Below, piece after piece: positions 19,001-26,806 of a DNA stretch of 34,064 bases. The stretch covers positions 1 through 34,064 of the forward strand of contig AUXH01000155.1 of assembly GCA_000482145.1 (NCBI GenBank), read 5' to 3'. The notes under the pieces were generated by a model, which was not told the DNA's origin, ran no database searches, and was given only the letters and a program-made list of their open reading frames with translations. A program made the position numbers and the translations under genes. This DNA is from Strigomonas culicis (lineage: Eukaryota; Euglenozoa; Kinetoplastea; Trypanosomatida; Trypanosomatidae). Positions within the stretch are counted from its first letter, which is position 1, and every line of letters starts with the position of its first letter.

Positions 19001-22000
19001 TCGCCCACCGCATCGCGCCGATCCTGGTCCATAAACATGCGTGCCAAGTGTCTGCCCATGCGGAGGAGTGTGTAAAGAAAGGCTCCACTTTCCTTCGTCA
19101 AACCATCCAATTGGATCGCGTTGAAGAAGTGACTAGCCGGCTCCACCGAGTGCGTCGTTGCGAACCACGCGGACAGTAAGAGGCTTTGATACTCCTCATC
19201 GAGCTGTTTGAGCGTGAAGAGCACAGAAGCACTAGACGCAAACGTCGCGTCCATCTCGACACACCACGCTGTTATGCACGGATCTCTCGGAACGGGGATA
19301 AGTAACTGCAACAGCGTCGCCACGTGTCGCAGCACGTTTTTCGCTATCACCGTGCGCCTGGGCAGCCCACTCAGATGCGCTTGCAGTGCCCTTGACAGGA
19401 GCTGGAGCATGCACCCGACAGGCTTCATGAGATCCAAGATGCCTGGGGCCAGCACAACCGAACTCTCAGCCGGCAGCAGTTTTCGCTGCAGAGCACAACT
19501 TTCTGTCAAGCGGAGTACGGCCCGCAGCGACAAGACGCGGAAGGTGTCCCACGAATCTGAAAAAAAACTGGCGTGGGGATGTGTGTTCAGGCCGCACGAG
19601 AAGTCGGTAAAGAGAAATACCTCACTGCCAAAGTTGACCTTCACGACTGCGTTGCCATCAAACCCCAGGAGCGGCGTCAACACAGTGCTCTCGGGCGCCT
19701 CGGTGGACGCGATCATCCTTCCGTTCTTTGTCCAAAACACTTGCTTTCTCTCCCAACTCCACCCGCACCCCACCACGTCCCCATTTACAAACGCGCACCC
19801 TGTGCTACGGCCTTGGGTGCTGCCTGCAAAGAGAAGGCCTTCGTCGCACTGGAGCGCCACCGAGCCGGGGTCCCACCCTGGCTGGCGGGACATGCTGTAG
19901 TCGGCCGGGCCGACCCCGACACTAAAGGAGCCACCCGCTCTCGTGTCAATCAGCAGCACCTCCAGATAGAAGGCCGCCGTCCGCTTCTCCACCTCCCACA
20001 CGCACGGTGCGGCACAGCAGCTGCGGCCCCCGTGCGACTGCATGACCCGCCCCGTGTCGTCCACTCTCACAGTCGGCGTGCACTGGGCCTGTGTGAAGGT
20101 CACGTAACGGAGGGCCATCGGCAAATTGCCATTGCAGCGCGCTTCTATCATGGCATCGGTGCTGCTTTCGGACTCCCAAAAATTGGTGTATACGTTCACC
20201 GCGTTGGGTCGGATGCTCTTGACGTCGACGGTCCGCCAGTCAGCGACCGCCATGGCCATGTACAGGTACGACCATAGCCGACGGCCCTTCCGCTTCTCCA
20301 GTGCGCACTGTTCCACCACAATCTCCCACGTTTGAAAAAAGGCGCTCTGGATCTGAAACATCTCTTCATTGGGGCAGCATTCGACGCCGTGCGCGTAGTG
20401 CCACCCGTAGAAGGACTTGGTCATGACGGGCAAGATGAGCGACGCCAAGGAACCACTCAGCCGTGCCTCGTTGCACAAGTCCTTCAGCAGGACAATGCCA
20501 GAGAGCCTGTACTTAGCCTTTTGCGCCCGTTCCTCAATGGCTTCAGCCAGTACATCGCTGCTGATGTCGCTTTCCACAAAGCCCATAATACTAGAGCAGA
20601 TCTTTTTGAGGTCATCGGGTTCTTCCTGCGTTGAGATGAGTGTTTTAAGCAGTTTGATCTTCTTCCAGTTGCGGAACATATTCTTCCATTTTTGATGCTG
20701 GGACATGTGGGAGAACCTCCGCTGGTCGGTCGAAAGGCTGCGCATATCGGGGTGCACTTGCAGCTCACCGCTATCCTGCCGTGTGCTGCCGATTTCAGTG
20801 GCGTCTGTGTGAAGGCAAAGCTGGAATTGACTGAGAAAGCTCGCCCGGCTTTCCAGCTGCGAAACGTAAAGCGGATCCGTTTGGCGCCGAGAGAGCGTGT
20901 TCGAGCGGATCTTGCGAATATAAGCGTACAGTGTCTCCAAGGAGGTACGGTCCACCTCTCGTAGTTCGGACGTGGGCATCGTGAGGGCGCACAGCGCCGC
21001 CATGATCTGGCGTTCGGTCGACTTGAGGGACGTGTCCCGCAGCACGCGGATGGCGGTGTTGTCGCCCTTGAGCAACTCGTCGAACGCCTTGGAGAGCGGG
21101 CCAACGCCGGAAGACAGGCCCTTCAGCAGTACATCACGCTCCGTCCCCTCGCGTCGGTGGCCACCGCACAGTAGGGATAAGAAAGACACGCCATCCTTCG
21201 TCAGTATCTCGGACAGCGAATCCTGTTTGGAGGTGGTGTTGAGCAGCGCACACCCAAGCAAGCACAGCGAGAAGGCGAAGGCCGTTTTTAGCTCGTTGAC
21301 CCACGCGGGAACCACCGGCGTCGAGTCGGCGAGTGTCAAGAGCGAGTTGCGGCACGCCTGCATATACCGTGACAGCGTGGCCTGCACCTCGATCGGCAGC
21401 AGCGGCAGGGATAGGGTTAAGGACGGGAGCAAAGCGCCCACGTGGCTGAACTTCAGTGCATCGTACGGCGCCATGGCAGTCGCGTTGTGCTGTCGAATGG
21501 CCTTGACAATGTCCACGAGTGCGGTGTTGCACGCTTTGAGCAGTGCCTTGGTGTAGCTCACCAAGAGCTTCAACAGGGGGTCCGACTTCTCCGCGTCGCA
21601 CACGCGAGAAAACAGATACTCTTGAAATATCTCGAGACAATGGTTCACAGGCACCAAGGCGGAGCGGTCGTGCGTTACGAAGGTCTTATTCAGCTGAAAC
21701 GTGGATTCCAAAATGAGCGCCGTATACAGCTTCTGAGCCGTTTCAACCGACTCGAGCACGTCGGTGGCCGCATACAGGGTTCGGTAAAACTCCACTAGCG
21801 ACTCGAACATGATGGCCTCCAGCTCGCTGCGCTTCTTCGCCGCGTGCGAGCGCACGAAACCGATGCGCACCGAGTTGTTCAAGAAGCAGCGACAGCAGAC
21901 CCGAGTGAGATGTTTGTATCGGCTAAAGTTATCGAACGCAAAGCAGAAAAGTGCATCGCGTGGGAGCAGATCACCGCCCTTGTCGGTGCCACGGCCCAGC

Positions 22001-24555
22001 ACGGCAAGGGCGTCCGCCATGGTTGGGTAGAAGCCGCCCATCTCGTCGTGGAGCCCGCCGAGGTTGCCATGATAGCGCATGAAAATGTTGGCATGAAGCA
22101 GCACGCAAAGGCTATTGACCACTTCGTCGTCTCCCACGGCCACCGCGTGCTTGGCCAGCTTGAGAAGCGAAGGAACGACGCTGCTATGGGGGTCGATGGC
22201 AAACGTAGGTATGCCCGCAAGGTTCCACCAAGTGATCTGATCGGCGAGAAAGCGCTCCGTCTGAAGCAGCTTCTCCACAAACGTGGCTGCGTTGCGGAGG
22301 ATCGCCTTGCCGCACGCCCACAGCGTCTCGTAGGAGAGGGTGGGGTTCAGCGTCAGCATAATCTCGTTGTGGACCTCCCACAGAAGCAACTGATTCTCCT
22401 CCTTCTGCGTCACACAGCAGCACAGGATGGAGTCCTTATCCCCATTGTACGCAATACTCTTGACGTCCCACGCCGTGGAGATCTCGGTCCGGTTCTCATA
22501 CACCAATTGATAGGTGTTCACGTTGTAGTAGAAGAGCGTCAAGTACGGGCCCGTCGTGACGGTGGCAACGCACAAGAAGTCAGGAGTGGCGGCAAAGTGC
22601 ACCTCGCCCGCGTCCGACGCCTGCACCAGCGGCAGAAAGTCGGCGATGGTGGGCACGTGCATCGGCGGTCCCACCGGGAGCTGCTTCACGGGTGACCAAA
22701 AGTGCGCGCCGTGCGACAGAAACGTGTGCTGGGCGTGGCGCGAGTAGTCCACCACGACATGGCCGCCTTGCTCGTTGATCGGAAAGTAGCCCAGCAGCCC
22801 GTCCTCGGACGCGCCGTCCAGCGTGCGCCGCGCGTCCCGCATGGACTCGGTGGCCGTGCGTGTGTGACTCCAAATGCGCACCTCCGCCAGAAAGCCGGTG
22901 AACGACTTCCCCAAGACGCACTTGGCGTCCCGTATGCCCTCTGAAGAAACGAGTGCGGTGTGCCGCGAGAAGAAGGTTTGGTCCACGGACAGCTCCCACG
23001 CCACACCGGTGTAGTTGAGCACCACGAACCACCATCGCTCGCAGGCCGTCAGCCGCCCGGGCACTGTGATGCTCGCGAAGGACGCACCGAGCTGTGGCGT
23101 GCGCGCACCACCCCGCCAGACGAGGCCGTCGCTCGACGGCTCCACCTCGATGAGCACCTCGTCGACCGTCTTGTCGCCGATCGACAAGACGACCTGCGTT
23201 TCCTTGATGCTGCGAGGATACACCCACAACTCCAAGCAGAAGGGATGAAAGCGCTCTTTTAAGGACACCCGCCCGAGCGAAACGGTCGAGGACGGAGTGA
23301 GGAAGAGTGCCTTCGGCGAGCCGCTTGTTTGTGCCGCCTGGCGCTTCAGCAGATGGGAGCTGGACACGGTGACTTCGGCCTGCCCACTCATCAAGCTGTT
23401 CAGCGGGCATGTCAGCACGTAGCAGAGGCGCTGCAGCATGCTGGATGCGTTGACACAAATCAGGCAGTACATTGTCTCCTGGCAAGCCGAGAAGCAAAAC
23501 GTTAGAGAACTGTTACCGATTGCCGCGGTGTTTATGGAGAGTAGAGACAAGCGGTCCTTTCCCGCATTGTTAGGGAGCAAACTCTTCTCGCGGAAGTGAA
23601 ACTTCCAGCAGGCGCCGCTGCGGCCTAGCCCGTGCACGATGAGAATGCTGCTCTCTCTTTGATGCACAATCCGCTCGTCCGGACAGAGGAGCACGGTCCG
23701 CTCCTCGAGCCGGACGAGACGCGTGCCCAGCATGCCCAGCTGGTTGAAGTAGATCAACTTGGACCCGCTGACGACTGTTACAGTGCCCCCCGTGCACGGA
23801 AGGCAGCGTACGGTGCACCGGCGGCCATCTGAAGGCATGGGGAACTCGCAGCAGCGAGGGAGGAAGCTGTCTGAAGAGAACTGCGCAGTGCCACTATACT
23901 GTTTGGTAGGTGGGGGCGTGTAGTTGGCTGTTCGTCGATGTGAGCAATGGGGCAAGTCCATGCAAAACACCAACGCACTAAGGTGTTCGCTGCGCACCGC
24001 CAAGTCAAACAGAGAGGCCGAAAATGTTTCGTCTGGCTCCTCCAGGACGCTACTAAACGAAGTGATGGCACGAAAAATCTCGAGGGATGAGGTTGCGGTG
24101 GCGATCTCCCAGTCTACCTCCTTCAAGCCTTCCAGTATACCCTCCTTCGGATTGAGATTAAAGGAGGTGGATAGAAGAAAAGCTGTCGTCAGCAATTTGT
24201 TTGCTTTCCTTTCCGAAGAAATGGACGATATAAAGAACTCAATAATTGTATTCAACCGTCCTCGAATCCGCTCAGATGCCGCTAACGAATGTCTAGATCG
24301 CATGGACTTTTGTAAAAACAAGTCTTCCATATTCGTTGTTTTTTTCTGGCTTTCACTCACAAGAAGGTGGACCAAGTTACGAGCATAGACACGCACAGGT
24401 GCGAGGCAGCCTGTTGAGAATAAGGGTATATATGGACTGTCAACCCAACCCGACGGATTGGTGCTGGAGGCGAGATCATTGGGAAAGCCACCAGCTCCTT
24501 CGTCAGTAACATCAGCCATGCTAAGGAGACCCCCATCTCCAATACCTCCACTCAT
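13045..24555 (-). CDS. Giant HECT-type E3 ubiquitin ligase with LamG-like and SPRY domains
   Basis: 3836 residues, ATG at 24555, TGA stop. The C-terminal HECT domain (about 3440-3836) has LLGEGAEDIGGPFRE and the catalytic AATCFF segment with Cys3766, followed by IELPDYS; this cysteine takes ubiquitin from an E2 and passes it to substrate. The PFRE/PTPN stretch recalls HERC1-type HECT domains, but I see no RCC1 repeats. Upstream are a LamG/ConA-like domain (about 435-620), SPRY1 (about 1517-1650), a second LamG-like domain (about 2180-2350), SPRY2 (about 2870-3020) and SPRY3 (about 3110-3260). The rest is probably helical scaffold. SPRY and LamG folds usually bind proteins or glycans, so they likely choose substrates. 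About 70 residues follow the catalytic Cys, a longer tail than usual. Substrates and location unknown. Confidence 0.93.
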   Translation of the reverse strand: MSGGIGDGGLLSMADVTDEGAGGFPNDLASSTNPSGWVDSPYIPLFSTGCLAPVRVYARNLVHLLVSESQKKTTNMEDLFLQKSMRSRHSLAASERIRGRLNTIIEFFISSISSERKANKLLTTAFLLSTSFNLNPKEGILEGLKEVDWEIATATSSLEIFRAITSFSSVLEEPDETFSASLFDLAVRSEHLSALVFCMDLPHCSHRRTANYTPPPTKQYSGTAQFSSDSFLPRCCEFPMPSDGRRCTVRCLPCTGGTVTVVSGSKLIYFNQLGMLGTRLVRLEERTVLLCPDERIVHQRESSILIVHGLGRSGACWKFHFREKSLLPNNAGKDRLSLLSINTAAIGNSSLTFCFSACQETMYCLICVNASSMLQRLCYVLTCPLNSLMSGQAEVTVSSSHLLKRQAAQTSGSPKALFLTPSSTVSLGRVSLKERFHPFCLELWVYPRSIKETQVVLSIGDKTVDEVLIEVEPSSDGLVWRGGARTPQLGASFASITVPGRLTACERWWFVVLNYTGVAWELSVDQTFFSRHTALVSSEGIRDAKCVLGKSFTGFLAEVRIWSHTRTATESMRDARRTLDGASEDGLLGYFPINEQGGHVVVDYSRHAQHTFLSHGAHFWSPVKQLPVGPPMHVPTIADFLPLVQASDAGEVHFAATPDFLCVATVTTGPYLTLFYYNVNTYQLVYENRTEISTAWDVKSIAYNGDKDSILCCCVTQKEENQLLLWEVHNEIMLTLNPTLSYETLWACGKAILRNAATFVEKLLQTERFLADQITWWNLAGIPTFAIDPHSSVVPSLLKLAKHAVAVGDDEVVNSLCVLLHANIFMRYHGNLGGLHDEMGGFYPTMADALAVLGRGTDKGGDLLPRDALFCFAFDNFSRYKHLTRVCCRCFLNNSVRIGFVRSHAAKKRSELEAIMFESLVEFYRTLYAATDVLESVETAQKLYTALILESTFQLNKTFVTHDRSALVPVNHCLEIFQEYLFSRVCDAEKSDPLLKLLVSYTKALLKACNTALVDIVKAIRQHNATAMAPYDALKFSHVGALLPSLTLSLPLLPIEVQATLSRYMQACRNSLLTLADSTPVVPAWVNELKTAFAFSLCLLGCALLNTTSKQDSLSEILTKDGVSFLSLLCGGHRREGTERDVLLKGLSSGVGPLSKAFDELLKGDNTAIRVLRDTSLKSTERQIMAALCALTMPTSELREVDRTSLETLYAYIRKIRSNTLSRRQTDPLYVSQLESRASFLSQFQLCLHTDATEIGSTRQDSGELQVHPDMRSLSTDQRRFSHMSQHQKWKNMFRNWKKIKLLKTLISTQEEPDDLKKICSSIMGFVESDISSDVLAEAIEERAQKAKYRLSGIVLLKDLCNEARLSGSLASLILPVMTKSFYGWHYAHGVECCPNEEMFQIQSAFFQTWEIVVEQCALEKRKGRRLWSYLYMAMAVADWRTVDVKSIRPNAVNVYTNFWESESSTDAMIEARCNGNLPMALRYVTFTQAQCTPTVRVDDTGRVMQSHGGRSCCAAPCVWEVEKRTAAFYLEVLLIDTRAGGSFSVGVGPADYSMSRQPGWDPGSVALQCDEGLLFAGSTQGRSTGCAFVNGDVVGCGWSWERKQVFWTKNGRMIASTEAPESTVLTPLLGFDGNAVVKVNFGSEVFLFTDFSCGLNTHPHASFFSDSWDTFRVLSLRAVLRLTESCALQRKLLPAESSVVLAPGILDLMKPVGCMLQLLSRALQAHLSGLPRRTVIAKNVLRHVATLLQLLIPVPRDPCITAWCVEMDATFASSASVLFTLKQLDEEYQSLLLSAWFATTHSVEPASHFFNAIQLDGLTKESGAFLYTLLRMGRHLARMFMDQDRRDAVGDGVLDAPCAGVPECVMWLSLSLLQRLNADVTHAWGPLLHLWLTHTLRSSSKATPDVFLALAVLGGAPRLAAMGDPVVLQGSSQWPSSGHLVTYSLKDGICHVIVEEKMSIVPLRLVDLIIRDDESCYFPKKDAEYHRDQVEEVLAFTLRFYNEAKTQDHMPTRDRSDASGDLFAAEAQLMSILLRAQMRKVFPLPSSFLSTLKETESLSGTQYNNIQMGNLQLEKVLIETCRLCISSCQARTSLIPDALSFGENSMLSLRSAHTLYEDAVVYSSVREEAQEAMADSQPSHGNGTAEYARVSTSPPSTVWQGRSDDAAIGEQEPLDDLCFASGSFLRIQGALGTSSDFTLDAYLRLTEINLCQLVFSQTLTRHPFHAPNVLLLARVLDGKLQFGCISVAAGKERFTTGLEMCVVPLFPEDADNFVRFTFVQSENSICVYKNGLLEDSCKRKKGVDASPLCNTLLIGGSPMDTTASLKGCMRGFRVFNAALSSEVVAELSSQKAASTATAAGRHLVVHIVMARPPAVGFVNGTPQEALCKLSITAAGDVSAWPSPGARAGDAALGTTQCVPELDFGYDDEETEMFTLHGTAFVHHATKNYVMQWREMRELTPEALQAAHHVCCRQMAHYGCLRVLAQLLIDTVGAPERGAPFTSTEDRLLLRGLTRQCVSGVAFSGAISLHSKLKTAVLHGVCRRDVGGVNLLTGDVVLRTLLDVGCIGVKLLEFESSHPLKPSSKCVHEVSVPDEELYCIYFDPRSRQSSLTLSLALDASMSNVVARAAGLAMTSFCIILPHFFFELSSDTSNGQWGYKASVVYNCRPQLRAMREFRWLLSSVLSSGSKVAKDLVDFVFSSQCLDQLSRCIYANTGKTRGIALACLTRIVMLCKDLRNVELPSLSGVHAVRRLAEQVHRQKGAPKHHGGALRCRFVQIVAEYYVTFQDAFRVWSAVGKEGGAPGPAQSPLSPAEERAAFLQRRGRERLLYVDREDTEHVGLRRWSPDQHVQLEWGVERVWTARTGREEAALVTSSSLRAGCWYFELRFATAGDVFVGVAPEYKQHPTRSLFLDEMPIAFNGLTGDVEGNRESSEARFPIWGSTDIVGVVLDLDRQWCTFRVNGLPSGIGFAFGANDGSAAAATGAPTREEDAVAYCPFLRLGPSEDVVLNFGSTHFEYDVPPNSMPLDPSHLMLDSLLPYNQIRAFQELAAHILTRERHPLPPFYVEDTDPFEHTEERRGPAHVSVRPAEGMQMNGLDIKNVGNDFSTVTADAAVCDGQWYFEVTLQSQGLMQIGWAMCREDLTLLEHTSVGDSASSWSVDLFRRVCWHNSRAEPLPGRTRRWNIGDVVGCALDLVSGDLTFSINGRPVALRAKSDTSTSTFQNVRKKAFYVPCISLRAGNHVVCNFGADVFKFKPDGFRALGTCDSWNERIDSFFTNEPLYTTHQRRAVLQALYHTLDPEVGNEVVAAALEPYRRIAHAVEPFFLTTDPTGKSFAHVNPREILAFLTRKEPQLVREVGVDRLSERVSIFVAFMLVSATVIPFIPMQKLHASVTTRMLLALRGVIFRSYRHSLIDAALQETNVKTEVLRLSINRTRARAQPTSLRASVFGQTLSLVGDQHPQLFQTNKRLWTTVLLGEGAEDIGGPFREHLSEMCRELMSTNLPLFVPTPNHVHNIGTHRDAFVPAAGATGPLEQSAFVFLGKLMGGCFRSGEPLSLVFPPLVWKSLCGSPITIQDLKDVDQLCVQCIEEFSSIERHVESAEEFDQAFEMERFVTKLCDNTLRELIWKGSDVKVTYDRCREYATMLLETRLHEFDLHLSKLREGLLLVVPDMALLLLTPEELEVRVCGKADFSVEEVERTAAFEGLTAEDRRVQLLWQALRDATSTQRRLFLRFVSGRDRLPIRLRVVPLNCQGDPDVKLPRAATCFFSIELPDYSTLEVMKRKLYYCIENCQDMDTDFNAHVADASDEPILMLGTEETSPHAPPRGTSVSNLNTT

Positions 24556-24856
24556 CTCAAAGTTAATGATGCAAATAACAATACTTTAAAAAAAAATGTA
24601 TATACAATAAAAGAATACACAGGAGCTGGTTTACCTATTCGATAAGGAGAAATACAAGAAAGAGAGAGAGATAACAAAGGGGCAATACGCAGAGAGAACA
24701 GGAAACCATAGAGTGCGTATGAGCACACTTGCACAGCGACGAGCTTTAGTGCGGAGGAAGTGCGCAATACCTGGTAGTTGTGAGTGGGTTACAACATACT
24801 GGGACAGTTGGTATGTATATATGGCAACGAACACAACAGCAGATACATTTGAATCT
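24556..24856. other. Short intergenic region between the 194-residue gene and the HECT ligase
   Basis: About 300 bases with an A-homopolymer (T on the coding strand) near the HECT start and purine-rich plus-strand sequence. No other feature seen. Confidence 0.5.
24584..24600 (-). promoter_or_regulatory. Likely trans-splice acceptor of the HECT ligase gene
   Basis: A nine-T run on the minus strand followed by AAAG places an AG at 24585-24584, 29 bases before the ATG. A second AG lies directly against the ATG. Inferred from the kinetoplastid pattern. Confidence 0.4.
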
Positions 24857-25441
24857 TCAGGATTCGCTTAAATTGGTGTGCGCGGTGGATACGAGAAACG
24901 TCTCAATCTCTTCCACCTGCTTTGGCACACACAATGGGCGCGTGTCGATACGCAATAGAGAGCACGCTGCTAGAATTGCCGCCAGCGCAGAGGACTCGGG
25001 AAAGAGACAATAGGGAGTTTCGTACACAAAATCTAGCAACACGAGAGCAATCCTGCTGACTTCTTCTCTATGGATACCAACTTCTTCTGCGTGCTCTGCC
25101 AGTTTCTTTAAATGAACACGAAGACAACTTTCCGGAAGAAGCACCTTTCTCCTGACCTGTTGTAACAAGAGGAGTTCCATTCCTACTACATCAGAATCTC
25201 TGTTTTCCTTAATGCACAAAGGAATACATGCATCATTTCGCTCCTTGAGTGCGTACAGTAAATAGGCATGAGCCTGATTCTGTGGTGCAACAACGACTTT
25301 AAAACTGCGAGAAACGAAGAACGAGACGACAATGGCATGATGAATCGTGATAGTGGAAGCTCCTTCTATTGTGCGAATACAATGAACAATTTCCTTCTGT
25401 GTTGATGAACACGCAGAAGATGCGGCCGCCTCGTCCGTCAT
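24857..25441 (-). CDS. Conserved-looking hypothetical protein, 194 residues
   Basis: ATG at 25441, TGA stop. I do not recognise it. It is a predicted soluble, mostly helical protein without signal peptide or clear membrane segment. The N-terminus is Ser/Ala-rich (MTDEAAASSACSST). Residues about 105-165, with LRVHLKKLAEHAEEVG then LLDFVYETPYC and an Ala-rich helix LAAILAACSLL, faintly recall the helix packing of a cyclin fold, but no cyclin-box signature is convincing. Normal protein-like composition, a good ATG and same-strand placement support it as a real gene. Codons are more AT-rich than in the giant genes, like the next three genes upstream. Confidence 0.7.
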   Translation of the reverse strand: MTDEAAASSACSSTQKEIVHCIRTIEGASTITIHHAIVVSFFVSRSFKVVVAPQNQAHAYLLYALKERNDACIPLCIKENRDSDVVGMELLLLQQVRRKVLLPESCLRVHLKKLAEHAEEVGIHREEVSRIALVLLDFVYETPYCLFPESSALAAILAACSLLRIDTRPLCVPKQVEEIETFLVSTAHTNLSES

Positions 25442-25862
25442 TTTCTTTAAAATCCGTTGTATACTCCTGTTTGTTGTTGGTCGTGTTCACTCCTTTCATA
25501 GAATAGAGTTTTTTTTAAAAAAAAGGTGAGTGTTTTCAGAAAAGAATGGGAGTGGAAAGAGTCATGAGTCACCACTCAACAAAAACACTAGAAATCAATC
25601 TATAAAACATGTAAGCAGTAAATAGTAATAATGTAAATACAGTTTTATTATTTCTTTTTTTTTTTTTAATGTATATGTGTATTGAACGTCACACCAAATA
25701 CAGCTGAAAACACTGAGTATTATTTTTTTAAAAAAAAAACACATATGCATAATACTATGCAGATGTATTCTTACTTGAACAAACCGAAAGGAGAATCAAA
25801 GCGATAGTACCTAGACCACTGAGAAGACGAATGTGAATCTTCTGCGCCCAAAATATGACAAT
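25442..25862. other. Intergenic: AT-rich spacer
   Basis: About 420 bases with several A and T homopolymers of 7-11 bases (for example 25511-25525, 25656-25669, 25721-25739). No gene seen. It probably holds the 3' UTR of the 67-residue gene and splice signals for the 194-residue gene. Confidence 0.5.
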
Positions 25863-26066
25863 TTATGACGAACCATCACCGACTTCAGAAATCTGAATAC
25901 CCTGCATCATATTGACTGAAAAGAAGATCATGCCAATCAGGGCCACGCCAATCGTGAGACCAGTAAGAGCGGTACTTGAGAGGGCAATAGCAACCTCTTC
26001 AGTGTCCTCAGCTTGAGCTACAACACAGACGAGGAGAGCAACAAATAGTAGAACGGAGAGCTTCAT
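25863..26066 (-). CDS. Small secretory-pathway membrane protein, 67 residues
   Basis: ATG at 26066, TAA stop. Residues 1-19 form a clear signal peptide (MKLSVLLFVALLVCVVAQA) with a good cleavage site before EDTEE. The predicted mature chain of about 48 residues has a short acidic lumenal start, one membrane helix (about 33-54) and a tail QGIQISEVGDGSS. It should therefore be a tiny type I membrane protein in the endomembrane system or on the cell surface. The order membrane helix, M-M, then G-I-Q faintly resembles the last helix of V-ATPase accessory protein Ac45/ATP6AP1, but this is a guess from a few residues. The clean signal-plus-helix layout and spacing between neighbours make it a likely real gene. 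Confidence 0.72.
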   Translation of the reverse strand: MKLSVLLFVALLVCVVAQAEDTEEVAIALSSTALTGLTIGVALIGMIFFSVNMMQGIQISEVGDGSS

Positions 26067-26260
26067 CTTGACTTTATAATCTTGAAACCATGAGAGAAAA
26101 ATACGGAAAGTGAGAGAAGCAGTATTTTAGAAGAACAACATGCGCACACAGAAAAAAAAAATGTGAAACAACCAAAAACTGTTATTAACTATTATTATTT
26201 AGAGCTTTTTCTAAACTTGAAAAATTATTCGTGTTTATTTGTAAAGAGTTTGGTCAATCA

Positions 26261-26806
26261 TTACTTCGATTCGGGGTTTTTAATATGACGGAGGTACCAT
26301 GCAGACCAAGGAGTACGCTCTTCTACTGGAGTAGAAATATAGTTCTGATACTCACTCGTATCCTTGCGGAGCTTCAGCCACTGCCGCAGGAGAGCATCAT
26401 TCTCATCTCCATTAGAAAGAAATTCATTATCCAGGAAAGGTAGATCGCTATTCTGAACAAACTGAAGTACATCCTCAACAGTTTCATCAGACAGTGTCTC
26501 TAAGAGTTGTTCAATGCCGCTCACATACTCGGTCTGCATATCCTCCACGATGTCACTGTCTTTGAACAACATGGGCTTTACATCACTTTTATTCTCAAGT
26601 GCACTTTTATTAATGGCGGATTTGATTCTTATGGCGTCATGAATGGGAACTCGTTTTTTCACGTCACCTAGATAAGCCAACGCTGTCTTTCGACATTCGT
26701 CCAGGTAGCGATATTTCCATTGGTGTCCATCAGGTCCATTTTCCCATTGTGAAAAGTGGCAACCTGGTGCACAAATACAAACAGCAGATGTAATTCGCTT
26801 CTTCAT
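26261..26806 (-). CDS. Hypothetical protein, 181 residues, Cys/His-rich N-terminus
   Basis: ATG at 26806, TAA stop. Not recognised. The first 40 residues carry Cys10, Cys12, Cys16, His17, His28 and Cys38, which could be a metal site or disulphide cluster, within CICAPGCHFSQWENGPDG. The middle is charged and helical, with an acidic stretch (about 84-135). The C-terminus has W/Y-rich motifs (QWLKLRKD, TPWSAWYLRH). No membrane helix is apparent. The N-terminus is basic and short, so mitochondrial import is possible but not shown. Real-gene status is supported by composition, ATG and position in the same-strand cluster. Codon use is AT-rich, like PARN upstream. Confidence 0.72.
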   Translation of the reverse strand: MKKRITSAVCICAPGCHFSQWENGPDGHQWKYRYLDECRKTALAYLGDVKKRVPIHDAIRIKSAINKSALENKSDVKPMLFKDSDIVEDMQTEYVSGIEQLLETLSDETVEDVLQFVQNSDLPFLDNEFLSNGDENDALLRQWLKLRKDTSEYQNYISTPVEERTPWSAWYLRHIKNPESK

